Source: Clostridiales bacterium
GTDB taxonomy: Bacteria > Bacillota > Desulfitobacteriia > Desulfitobacteriales > Desulfitobacteriaceae
Reading direction: 5' to 3'
DNA: 6,245 nucleotides
NCBI GenBank assembly: GCA_027357125.1
Contig: DAHVVW010000131.1
Location: 1-6,245, forward strand
Shown: positions 1 to 5,859 of the stretch, one piece after another
Position numbering within the stretch: position 1 is the stretch's first letter
Layout: each line of letters opens with the position of its first letter
The notes under the pieces: model-generated
Told to the model about the DNA's origin: nothing
Databases searched by the model: none
Seen by the model: the letters and a program-made list of their open reading frames with translations, nothing else
Made by a program: the position numbers and the translations under genes

Positions 1-418
1 CCGCATTCGTTACCCCACCGGCAGTCAAAACGCGGGCAATCAGCTCAGCCCAGGTGTCAAGGTCCTTGGCCGTGTATCCGGCGACAACCGGCTTGCCCGT
101 GGTGCCACTGGAGGCATGAAGGCGTACAACGCGCTCCATGGGTTCAGCGAACATCTTAAATGGATAGTTTTCTCTGAGATCATATTTGGTCGTAAATGGA
201 AGCCTGCTCACATCTTTGAGTGTTTTTATATCTTCAGGCTTTACGCCCATCTCGTCCATTTTCTCCCGGTAAAAGGGTACGCGCTGGTAACAGCGTTCAA
301 CCGTGCGCTGCAGGCGCTCAAGTTGCAATTTTTCAAGTTTGGGCCGAGGCATCGTCTCATGCTCTCTGTCCCAAATCAGGCATTGCTTTGTCCCGGTAAC
401 TGGTTTTTTTACCCGCAT
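1..418 (-). CDS. paaK: Phenylacetate-CoA ligase (AMP-forming), N-terminal part, runs off the left edge
   Basis: This enzyme activates phenylacetate or a related arylacetate with ATP and CoA, giving arylacetyl-CoA, AMP and pyrophosphate in the cytoplasm. The first 139 residues are visible, out of about 430 usual for the family. The start ATG (418-416) is preceded by an AGGAGGGG ribosome binding site (428-435) at 9 nt. Family landmarks are an opening with IWDRE (15-19), RVPFYR (46-51), [15 protein letters not shown] (73-87) and the nucleotide-binding loop SSGTTGKP (103-110) followed by GYT (114-116). The gene starts 25 nt after the iorB1 stop on the same strand, so it is very likely the third gene of the iorA1-iorB1 operon. 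Its product would interconvert free arylacetate with the arylacetyl-CoA handled by the oxidoreductase. Direction in vivo (salvage of aryl acids or release of the acid) cannot be told here. The adenylation C-terminal domain lies outside the window. Confidence 0.93.
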   Translation of the reverse strand, partial: MRVKKPVTGTKQCLIWDREHETMPRPKLEKLQLERLQRTVERCYQRVPFYREKMDEMGVKPEDIKTLKDVSRLPFTTKYDLRENYPFKMFAEPMERVVRLHASSGTTGKPVVAGYTAKDLDTWAELIARVLTAGGVTNA

Positions 419-443
419 CTCTCTTTGCCCCTCCTTTTTTTCA

Positions 444-1052
444 TTAGGCACCGGCCGCTGCGGCCTGGGCCATACTCTTGCCGATCTCTACCCCCGCTTG
501 GAATGCCTTAAGGTTAACGTCCAATAGTTTCGCCGGAATTCTTCTTTTGATCACGGCTTCCCAGGCTTTAGCCGACAAATCCAAGTGTGCCGACAACGCG
601 CCCAGGATGATCAGACTGCTCACGCGGGGATTTCCCAATTCTTTGGCTTTGGCGGTAGCCGGGATTGATTGGAGGGCGAAGCCCTTATTCCCCAAAAATT
701 CAATTATGCCGCTGGGATAGGGCTTATAATCTCCGATTTGTCCTGGCATTACTTCAACATCGTTGATCAGCATTAAACCGCCAGGTTTGACATAATGCCC
801 GTAACGTACAGCTTCCAATCTTTCAAAGGCGACTAAGATATCCCCGGTGCCGGTACGTACGGTCGGGGAGTAAACTTTGTCCCCAAAACGCAGGTGACTT
901 ACGACACTACCGCCCCGCTGGGCGACCCCGTGCACTTCCGTTTGCTTGACTTCCGCCTTTTCCTCGGCAGCAACCAAGGCTAAAACCTCGCTGGCCAGGA
1001 GCACTCCCTGACCCCCGACCCCGCAGAGGAGAATATTAGTTACTTGCGACAT
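444..1052 (-). CDS. iorB: Indolepyruvate:ferredoxin oxidoreductase, beta subunit (gamma-type domain)
   Basis: This is the small subunit of the two-subunit indolepyruvate (arylpyruvate):ferredoxin oxidoreductase, EC 1.2.7.8, acting with IorA to decarboxylate arylpyruvates to arylacetyl-CoA with reduction of ferredoxin. The 202 residues match the usual length of about 190-205. The protein is a single pyruvate/ferredoxin oxidoreductase gamma-type domain: a glycine-rich loop GVGGQG (11-16) after the first strand and the signature [12 protein letters not shown] (39-50), then YSPTV (61-65). It has no iron-sulphur cysteine motif of its own. The start ATG overlaps the iorA1 stop by one base (TAATG at 1054-1050), so translation is probably coupled. 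The C-terminus ends in an alanine-rich tail (AQAAAAGA). It is the paralogue of iorB2 in this window, with the signature EIHGMAQRGGSV there. Family assignment is firm; preference among Trp-, Phe- and Tyr-derived oxoacids is not visible. Confidence 0.95.
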   Translation of the reverse strand: MSQVTNILLCGVGGQGVLLASEVLALVAAEEKAEVKQTEVHGVAQRGGSVVSHLRFGDKVYSPTVRTGTGDILVAFERLEAVRYGHYVKPGGLMLINDVEVMPGQIGDYKPYPSGIIEFLGNKGFALQSIPATAKAKELGNPRVSSLIILGALSAHLDLSAKAWEAVIKRRIPAKLLDVNLKAFQAGVEIGKSMAQAAAAGA

Positions 1053-2806
1053 TACGCATCCCCCTTTAGCCCAATCGCATCGAATTTACAAGCCTGGGCG
1101 CACAGTGAACACCCCGTACAGGTGACCTCGTCAATACGCGGCTGCTCCCCGGGCAGGACGCCGGGGCAGCCGATGCGCTGGCAGGCACCGCACTGCGTGC
1201 ACTTATCCTCATTAATCACATACGGGGTCTTCGGCCTGGTTTTCTCACCGCGGGCGAAAATACAAGGTCTGTTGGTGATGATTACAGACGGGCCGTTATG
1301 ATCAAGAGCTTCTTTAACTGATGCATACATTTCTTTTTGGTTAAACGGATCTGCCACTTGCACATGCTCAACCCCGATGGCTTTAACTAAACCAACAAGG
1401 TCTAGGCGCGGGGCCTCTTGGCCCTTTAGTGTCAAGCCGGTTGCCGGATGTTCCTGATGCCCGGTCATGCCCGTCGTTCTGTTGTCCAGGATTAAAGTAG
1501 TGGTGTTGCCCCCGTTATAAACGACGTCAATGAGGGGAGGAATCCCGCCGTGGATAAAGGTTGAGTCCCCTATTACCGCTGCCACTTTCTCCGTGCCCCC
1601 GATTTCAAAGCCGAAAGCGTTCCCAATCGAGGCACCCATACAGAAGGATGTGTGCATAGCACCCAGCGGCGGCAGCGCTCCCAGGGTATAACAGCCAATA
1701 TCCCCGGTAACCAGAACTCCGGCCTTTTTCAATGCCAGGTAAGCCCCACGGTGGGGACAACCTGGGCACAACTGGGGTGGACGGGCAATAATGTCAAACT
1801 CTCCGGCAAAATCTGTCACCGGTTCCTCTTCGAAGAAGGCCTTAGCCAAAACGTCCGCACTGAATTCTCCCGTCCGGGGCAGGCGGTCTTTGCCTACGAT
1901 ATTGCCGACACCCCAAGCGCGGATCTGCTCTTCCATGAACGGTTCTAATTCCTCAATGACATATACTTGTTCGTGCTGGGCGCAAAAGTCGAGGATCTTC
2001 TGCTTGGGCAATGGATAAGTAAGAGCGAGCTTAAAGACTGGGGCGTCAGGGAAAATTTCCTTGGCGTAGGTGTAAGAGGCACCACTGGTAATGATCCCGA
2101 TCTTGCCGCTCCCGTCTTCAATCCGATTGTACGGATAGGATTCAACGAACTCCGTAATCCTTGCTATTTTAGCGTCCAGTTTGGCACGCAGGGACTTGGC
2201 GAAGATAGGCACGACCCAATTCGGGACGTCCTTAACAAATTTCTTGTCACTTACGGACTCTGTGCGCTCACCCACGGTCACCATACCTTTGCTGTGGGAG
2301 ACACGCATGGACGTCCGGTAGAGCACCGGGGTGGAAAATTGTTCACTCAGCTCAAAAGCCAATTTCAGATAGTCCTTAGCCTCTTGCGGATCGCTCGGTT
2401 CGATCATCGGCACCTGGGCCAGGCGAGCGAAATAACGGTTGTCCTGTTCATTTTGGGAACTGTACATTCCTGGATCATCCGCAGAAATCACCACAAACCC
2501 GCCGACGGTTCCGGCGAAGGGAAATACCATGAAGGAATCGGCAGCCACATTAAGCCCGACATACTTCATGGAGCACAAGGCCCGTTTGCCGGACATTGCT
2601 ACACCCATCGCTTCATCAAAAGCTACTTTTTCGTTCGCACCCCACTGCGCACGGATATCTGAATACTGTGAAATTATTTCCAATACTTCCGTGCTTGGAG
2701 TTCCAGGGTAGCCCGAAGCAAAATACACTCCGGCTTCGTAAGCACCCTGGGCAATGGCGTTGTTTCCAGCCATCAGTATACGTTGGCCTGGACTTGGCAA
2801 TGTCAT
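1052..2806 (-). CDS. iorA: Indolepyruvate:ferredoxin oxidoreductase, alpha subunit (TPP and 2[4Fe-4S] subunit)
   Basis: This catalytic large subunit binds thiamine diphosphate and carries the ferredoxin-like electron wire. From the chosen start it has 584 residues, close to the paralogue's 575. Order of domains: N-terminal pyrimidine-binding/transketolase-like part with GYPGTPSTE (32-40) and SADDPGMYSSQNEQDNRY (108-125); a middle domain with VIEELEP (283-289); the pyrophosphate-binding part with CPGCPHRG (347-354), GDIGCYTLG (368-376), GDS (413-415) and DN (441-442), the GDG-to-N type metal/TPP motif; and a C-terminal 2[4Fe-4S] domain with Cys 536, 539, 542, 547 and 563, 566, 569, 573. The frame stays open to ATG 2938, but ATG 2806 is preferred: it has AGAGGAGGAG (2824-2815) 8 nt upstream, and homology with IorA2 begins right after it. 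It heads the iorA1-iorB1-paaK operon and diverges from iorA2. Confidence 0.95.
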   Translation of the reverse strand: MTLPSPGQRILMAGNNAIAQGAYEAGVYFASGYPGTPSTEVLEIISQYSDIRAQWGANEKVAFDEAMGVAMSGKRALCSMKYVGLNVAADSFMVFPFAGTVGGFVVISADDPGMYSSQNEQDNRYFARLAQVPMIEPSDPQEAKDYLKLAFELSEQFSTPVLYRTSMRVSHSKGMVTVGERTESVSDKKFVKDVPNWVVPIFAKSLRAKLDAKIARITEFVESYPYNRIEDGSGKIGIITSGASYTYAKEIFPDAPVFKLALTYPLPKQKILDFCAQHEQVYVIEELEPFMEEQIRAWGVGNIVGKDRLPRTGEFSADVLAKAFFEEEPVTDFAGEFDIIARPPQLCPGCPHRGAYLALKKAGVLVTGDIGCYTLGALPPLGAMHTSFCMGASIGNAFGFEIGGTEKVAAVIGDSTFIHGGIPPLIDVVYNGGNTTTLILDNRTTGMTGHQEHPATGLTLKGQEAPRLDLVGLVKAIGVEHVQVADPFNQKEMYASVKEALDHNGPSVIITNRPCIFARGEKTRPKTPYVINEDKCTQCGACQRIGCPGVLPGEQPRIDEVTCTGCSLCAQACKFDAIGLKGDA

Positions 2807-2814
2807 TCTCTTTG

Positions 2815-2824
2815 CTCCTCCTCT
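2815..2824 (-). promoter_or_regulatory. Ribosome binding site that fixes the iorA1 start
   Basis: On the minus strand AGAGGAGGAG lies 8 nt before ATG 2806-2804. The in-frame ATG at 2938 has no comparable site, so this element decides for the shorter 584-residue protein over a 628-residue one. Confidence 0.85.
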
Positions 2825-3040
2825 GAGTCTTATCATTTGTGAGCACCCGCTGCAGACTACACCACTCGGCGCTCCTTTCCAGGGATTTGGGTATTGTTCC
2901 GTTCTGCGCGGCCCCCGCCGGCTATTCTTCCTCATCATCCCTGTTTAACCCTCTCCGACTCTGAACCGCACCTCCCCCTGTCCAGTTTCTTACAGTTCTG
3001 CTGTGTTGAGCTAATGATATCAAAAGATTCAGACATTCAG

Positions 3041-3056
3041 GGCAAGAATTCTGTCA
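3041..3056 (-). promoter_or_regulatory. Possible sigma-54-type (-24/-12) promoter for iorA1 operon
   Basis: Minus strand reads TGACAG, five bases, TTGCC, against the sigma-54 consensus TGGCAC-N5-TTGCW. The -12 TTGC and the spacing match, and four of six bases match in the -24 box, but one of the two usually invariant -24 Gs is A. The overlapping TTGACA (3057-3052) is also a perfect sigma-70 -35 box, yet I see no good -10 box at 16-18 bp. The assignment is therefore tentative. A start near 3030 would leave an iorA1 leader of about 220 nt. Confidence 0.3.
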
Positions 3057-3081
3057 AACGTCATTATTTTAACTTAGATGG

Positions 3082-3109
3082 GTGAAAAATATGGTTAAAC
3101 GGTTTTCAC
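3082..3109. repeat. Inverted repeat GTGAAAA-N14-TTTTCAC
   Basis: Perfect 7-bp arms at 3082-3088 and 3103-3109 with a 14-nt spacer lie about 25 bp upstream of the possible iorA1 -24 box and upstream of the iorA2 promoter. This could be a dimer-binding site for a regulator. Arms of this length with free spacing can arise by chance in a region of this size. Confidence 0.35.
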
Positions 3110-3148
3110 TCTCCTTTGTTCAACATTTTTTTCGACCCGAGAATTACC

Positions 3149-3178
3149 CTCAAAAAATTTACTCTCAAAAAATTTACC
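3149..3178. repeat. Two tandem copies of a 15-bp AT-rich unit
   Basis: CTCAAAAAATTTACT (3149-3163) is followed directly by the same 15 bases with a final C (3164-3178). A degenerate remnant, TTACC, precedes it at 3144-3148. The A6T3 tracts are phased by 15 bp and sit just upstream of the candidate iorA2 -35 box, where they could act as an upstream promoter element or a repeated regulator site. Confidence 0.8.
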
Positions 3179-3181
3179 CCC

Positions 3182-3209
3182 TTTACTTCTTGATTTTTTT
3201 TGATACAAT
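3182..3209 (+). promoter_or_regulatory. Candidate sigma-A/sigma-70-type promoter for iorA2B2
   Basis: A -35-like TTTACT (3182-3187, 4 of 6 consensus bases) is followed after 16 bp by a -10 box TACAAT (3204-3209, 5 of 6). It lies directly after A/T tracts. Transcription would start near 3215-3217, inside the GACCA-CAT-TGGTC palindrome, giving a leader of about 138 nt. This is the best housekeeping-type promoter I can see for operon 2. Confidence 0.45.
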
Positions 3210-3211
3210 AT

Positions 3212-3224
3212 GACCACATTGGTC
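3212..3224. repeat. Palindrome GACCA-CAT-TGGTC over the predicted iorA2 start point
   Basis: Perfect 5-bp arms with a 3-nt centre begin 2 bp after the candidate -10 box. The position would suit an operator that blocks initiation at iorA2, or an upstream activator site about 155-170 bp from the possible iorA1 -24/-12 element. The arms are short, so the evidence rests mainly on placement. Confidence 0.35.
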
Positions 3225-3237
3225 CAAAAATTCAGAA

Positions 3238-3253
3238 AATGGCCCCCGCCATT
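3238..3253. repeat. Small hairpin AATGGC-CCCC-GCCATT in the iorA2 leader
   Basis: Six-bp perfect arms with a CCCC loop lie in the presumed 5' untranslated region of iorA2. No T-run follows on the plus strand, so it is not a plus-strand terminator. It could be a protein site or a minor RNA stem. Confidence 0.3.
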
Positions 3254-3283
3254 ATCCTTTCCTTTAAGTTTCAAAAGCCAAAC

Positions 3284-3299
3284 TGTCTGCTGATTTGCA
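3284..3299 (+). promoter_or_regulatory. Weak sigma-54-like element before iorA2
   Basis: TGTCTG, CTGAT, TTGCA has a perfect -12 box and correct spacing to a poor -24 box (3 of 6; GT replaces the key GG). It would start transcription near 3311. It is listed because the opposite operon has a similar imperfect element and a sigma-54 activator gene lies downstream. On its own it is weak. Confidence 0.15.
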
Positions 3300-3308
3300 T
3301 TGTACAAT
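3299..3308. repeat. Perfect 10-bp palindrome ATTGTACAAT before iorA2
   Basis: This self-complementary decamer lies 45 bp upstream of the iorA2 ATG. It has the look of a half-overlapping operator (for instance of a GntR-type repressor), but no regulator can be assigned. It includes a second TACAATATG (3303-3311), also present at the candidate -10 region (3204-3212). Confidence 0.35.
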
Positions 3309-3336
3309 ATGTCTGCAGTTTCTGCTGTCTTAACAG

Positions 3337-3343
3337 GGAGGAG
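3337..3343 (+). promoter_or_regulatory. Ribosome binding site that fixes the iorA2 start
   Basis: GGAGGAG lies 10 nt before ATG 3354-3356. The reading frame is open further upstream to a TTG at 3300, but that codon has no ribosome binding site and the extra 18 residues lack homology to IorA1. The ATG is therefore chosen. Confidence 0.85.
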
Positions 3344-3353
3344 AGAAAGGGAA

Positions 3354-5081
3354 ATGAAAACCTTAATGACAGGCAACGAGGCCATCGCCCGCGGTGCCTA
3401 TGAGTATGGCGTGCGCGTTGCTGCCGCCTACCCGGGAACCCCGAGCACGGAAATCCTCGAAAACCTCGCCAAATACCCGGAAATCTACAGCCAGTGGTCC
3501 CCTAATGAAAAGGTGGCCATGGAAGTCGGTGTCGGTGCCGCCATCGGCGGAGCCCGCACCTTAGTCACCATGAAAATGGTCGGGGTCAATGTCGCGGCTG
3601 ACCCGCTCTTTACCGTCGCTTACACCGGAGTTCGCTCCGGACTTATCTTAGTATCTGCTGACGACCCGGGCATGCACTCCTCGCAAAACGAGCAGGACAA
3701 CCGCTATTATGCCGCTTTTGCCAAAATTCCCATGCTTGAGCCGTCAGATTCTCAGGAAGCCAAAGAAATGATCGGACTCGCCTTAGACATCTCGGAAGGG
3801 TTCGACACGCCGGTCATGGTCCGCACCACCACCCGCATCGCCCACTCCCAAAGTTTAGTCGAATTAAACGACCCGGGGGAGCGGCCCTTAAAAGCGTATG
3901 CGAAAGACGCCAAAAAATACGTCATGATCCCGGCCTATGGCCGCGCCCGCCGTCTCGTGGTCGAAGAGCGCATGCACAAACTCGCCGAGTATGCCGAAAC
4001 GGTAAGTGTCAACCGCCTGGAAATGAATGACCCCAAAATCGGGATCATCACTTCCGGCATCTCTTACCAATATATCAAAGAAGGATTGCCTACCGCTTCT
4101 GTCTTAAAGCTAGGGCTCACTAACCCCTTGCCTGCCAAACTCATCCAAGAGTTTGCCTCTAAAGTCGAAAAGCTCTATGTCATCGAAGAACTCGAGCCCT
4201 ACTTAGAAAAAGAAATCCGTGCCTTAGGCCTCGAAGTCACCGGCAAAGCACTCTTTCCTCCCTACGGCGAACTCTCTGCCAAAATGGTACGGGAAAAAAT
4301 CCTGGGAGAAAAGAACGCTCAAATCCTGCCCTTCGAAGCCCCAGTGCGTCCGCCGGTCATGTGCCCGGGCTGCCCGCACCGCGGTCTCTTCTACACCTTA
4401 AAACAGCTTAAACTCACCGTCGCCGGGGACATTGGCTGCTACACCCTGGGCACCATGGCACCTTTGGAAGCAATGGACACCTGTATCTGCATGGGTGCCT
4501 CCATCTCCGGTGCCCTGGGCCTGGAAAAAGCGCACCCGGAAATGGCGGAAAAGTTAGTCTCCGTCATCGGGGACTCCACCTTCCTCCACTCCGGGGTCAC
4601 CGGACTCATGGATGTCGTGTATAACGGCGGCAACTCCACCGTCATCATCCTGGACAACTCCATCACCGCCATGACCGGACACCAGGAAAACCCCGCCACC
4701 GGGAAAACCTTAATGGGCACGCCCGCACCTCAAGTAGACTTTGTCGCTCTCGCCAAAGCTCTGGGGATCAAACGGGTAACGGAAGTTGACCCCTTTGACT
4801 TAGACCATGTCAAAGAAGTCGTAAAAACCGAAGTTGCGGCCAAAGAGCCCTCAGTCATCATCACCCGCAGGCCCTGCGCCCTCATCGTCAAAACCAGCGA
4901 ACCGCCGGTCGAAGTCCATGACTGCACAGCCTGCAAAATGTGTATGAAACTCGGCTGCCCGGCCCTTTCCTTTGATGAAGCCAACAAAACCGCGGTCGTT
5001 GATCCCTCCCTCTGCAATGGCTGCGGGCTCTGCGTCAACGTCTGCAAATTCAATGCTTTAAGCAAAGGGGGTGCCAACTAA
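3354..5081 (+). CDS. iorA: Second indolepyruvate:ferredoxin oxidoreductase, alpha subunit
   Basis: This is a full-length paralogue of iorA1, 575 residues from ATG 3354, roughly half identical by eye. It has the same order of parts: AYPGTPSTE (25-33), SADDPGMHSSQNEQDNRY (101-118), VIEELEP (276-282), CPGCPHRG (337-344), GDIGCYTLG (358-366), GDS (406-408), DN (434-435) and a C-terminal 2[4Fe-4S] ferredoxin domain with Cys 524, 527, 530, 535 and 554, 557, 560, 564. No key residue seems lost, so it should be an active TPP-dependent 2-oxoacid (aryl type) oxidoreductase giving acyl-CoA, CO2 and reduced ferredoxin. Codon choice is marked by C-ending codons (ATC, GTC, GCC, ACC) with CTC or TTA for leucine, unlike the more mixed use in iorA1. 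It is the first gene of a two-gene operon. Substrate could differ from IorA1; the sequence does not say. Confidence 0.95.
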   Translation: MKTLMTGNEAIARGAYEYGVRVAAAYPGTPSTEILENLAKYPEIYSQWSPNEKVAMEVGVGAAIGGARTLVTMKMVGVNVAADPLFTVAYTGVRSGLILVSADDPGMHSSQNEQDNRYYAAFAKIPMLEPSDSQEAKEMIGLALDISEGFDTPVMVRTTTRIAHSQSLVELNDPGERPLKAYAKDAKKYVMIPAYGRARRLVVEERMHKLAEYAETVSVNRLEMNDPKIGIITSGISYQYIKEGLPTASVLKLGLTNPLPAKLIQEFASKVEKLYVIEELEPYLEKEIRALGLEVTGKALFPPYGELSAKMVREKILGEKNAQILPFEAPVRPPVMCPGCPHRGLFYTLKQLKLTVAGDIGCYTLGTMAPLEAMDTCICMGASISGALGLEKAHPEMAEKLVSVIGDSTFLHSGVTGLMDVVYNGGNSTVIILDNSITAMTGHQENPATGKTLMGTPAPQVDFVALAKALGIKRVTEVDPFDLDHVKEVVKTEVAAKEPSVIITRRPCALIVKTSEPPVEVHDCTACKMCMKLGCPALSFDEANKTAVVDPSLCNGCGLCVNVCKFNALSKGGAN

Positions 5082-5695
5082 TGGCAAACTTAAACATCCT
5101 CTTAGTCGGAGTCGGCGGACAAGGAACCATCCTCGCTTCTAAAATCTTAACCCATGCGGCCCTCGCCCAAGGGTACACCGTCAAAATGTCTGAGATTCAC
5201 GGCATGGCCCAACGGGGCGGCTCCGTCGTAACCCAAGTGCGCTTAGGGGAAGAAGTATACTCTCCGGTGATCGATGAAGGGGAAGCGGACATCATCATCG
5301 CCTTCGAACAGCTCGAGGCTTACCGCTCAGCCCACTTTTTACGCGAAGGCGGCGTCCTCATCGCCAACACTCAGAAAATCTCCCCGCTCCCGGTCTTAAT
5401 CGGAGCGGCCACCTATCCGGACACCATCCTCGCCAACTTAAAAGACAAAGTAAAACGTTTCGTGGAAATAGACGGGCTTAAGCTCGCCGCCGCAGCCGGA
5501 AATGCGAAATCCACCAATGTTGTGCTTATGGGAGTCTTAGCCCGCTTTATGGATTTCCCACAAGAAGTGTGGCAGGATGCCTTAAAAGCACGCATCCCGG
5601 AAAAGCTCCTGGCTCTGAATCAGAAAGCCTTTGCTTTCGGGTATGATTATCCGGGTGTCGCGGCTTTGCTGGAGACTGTCGCAGGGAAAGAATAG
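5081..5695 (+). CDS. iorB: Second indolepyruvate:ferredoxin oxidoreductase, beta subunit
   Basis: The small subunit partner of IorA2 has 204 residues, normal for the family. It shows the gamma-type domain landmarks GVGGQG (10-15) and EIHGMAQRGGSV (38-49), then EEVYSPV (57-63) and DIIIAFEQLEA (71-81). The ATG shares its A with the last base of the iorA2 TAA stop (TAATG, 5079-5083), and the ribosome binding site AAGGGGGTG lies inside the end of iorA2, so the two are translationally coupled, exactly as in operon 1. The gene is followed after 28 bp by a strong terminator, so no aryl-CoA ligase belongs to this operon. The C-ending codon preference continues from iorA2 but relaxes near the 3' end. 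Confidence 0.95.
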   Translation: MANLNILLVGVGGQGTILASKILTHAALAQGYTVKMSEIHGMAQRGGSVVTQVRLGEEVYSPVIDEGEADIIIAFEQLEAYRSAHFLREGGVLIANTQKISPLPVLIGAATYPDTILANLKDKVKRFVEIDGLKLAAAAGNAKSTNVVLMGVLARFMDFPQEVWQDALKARIPEKLLALNQKAFAFGYDYPGVAALLETVAGKE

Positions 5696-5723
5696 CAGCC
5701 AACTGTATGACAATAAAAATTTA

Positions 5724-5782
5724 CCCCCGCAATGAACAGGGTTCACAGTTTAAACCCTGTAACATTGCGGGGGGTTTTCTTT
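5724..5782. terminator. Strong two-part hairpin terminator, probably bidirectional
   Basis: An outer 11-bp stem (CCCCCGCAATG 5724-5734 with CATTGCGGGGG 5763-5773) encloses an inner 8-bp stem (ACAGGGTT 5736-5743 with AACCCTGT 5753-5760). They are separated by a small internal loop and close on a 9-nt loop. On the plus strand TTTTCTTT follows (5775-5782), ending the iorA2B2 transcript. On the minus strand the stem is followed by TAAATTTTTATTG (from 5723 down), so it can also end the convergent regulator gene, which stops at 5860. Confidence 0.9.
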
Positions 5783-5859
5783 GTAGATTTTGAGTAAAAC
5801 TCTATATGATATATGATTTTTCAACTCCTCATGATTTAAAATGCTAAAAAAGAAGAGCC
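5783..5859. other. Short AT-rich spacer between convergent genes
   Basis: This spacer separates the terminator from the stop of the regulator gene. It is AT-rich with TATATGATATATGA near 5803-5816 and holds no gene or second hairpin that I can support. Confidence 0.7.

Larger units (their letters stand above)
2807..3353. other. Divergent intergenic region between the two ior operons
   Basis: This 547-bp stretch separates the two iorA starts. I see no convincing gene in it. The iorA1-proximal part (about 2807-3000) is GC-richer and includes CGGC-GGGG-GCCG-type self-complementary sequence near 2918-2933. It would be the untranslated leader of iorA1 if the promoter lies near 3040. The iorA2-proximal part (about 3060-3310) is AT-rich and contains the tandem repeat, candidate promoters and short palindromes listed separately. 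It probably holds all the control elements for both operons. I looked on the minus strand for T-box landmarks, as expected upstream of some amino-acid genes, and did not find the conserved antiterminator core. Confidence 0.8.

Noticed and set aside
1967..2662. A 231-codon plus-strand open frame inside iorA1
   Set aside because: It lies wholly antisense to the conserved iorA1 coding sequence, with no family resemblance and no ribosome binding site.
2807..2938. A 44-residue N-terminal extension of IorA1 starting at ATG 2938, containing CSGC
   Set aside because: No ribosome binding site at 2938, arginine- and glycine-rich sequence unlike any IorA N-terminus, no counterpart in IorA2, and a strong site directly before ATG 2806.
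2807..3050. A T-box leader for an aromatic amino acid upstream of iorA1
   Set aside because: The conserved antiterminator core (GGTGG...ACCGCG type) and an intrinsic terminator before the ribosome binding site were not found on the minus strand.
2943..3100. Inverted pair GTTTAACC (2943-2950) and GGTTAAAC (3093-3100)
   Set aside because: Only 8 bp, 142 bp apart, with no extension of the arms and no positional logic; likely chance.
3300..3353. An 18-residue upstream extension of IorA2 from TTG 3300
   Set aside because: The TTG lacks a ribosome binding site, and the chosen ATG has GGAGGAG at 10 nt and begins exactly at the family homology.
3095..3385. A 96-codon minus-strand frame across the intergenic region and iorA2 start
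   Set aside because: It covers the promoter region and the iorA2 ribosome binding site in antisense, has low-complexity Lys/Asn/Phe composition and no ribosome binding site.
3200..3403. A possible leader peptide overlapping the iorA2 start in another frame
   Set aside because: No ribosome binding site for its start codons and no run of a regulatory amino acid. It ends inside iorA2, so it is most likely a chance frame.
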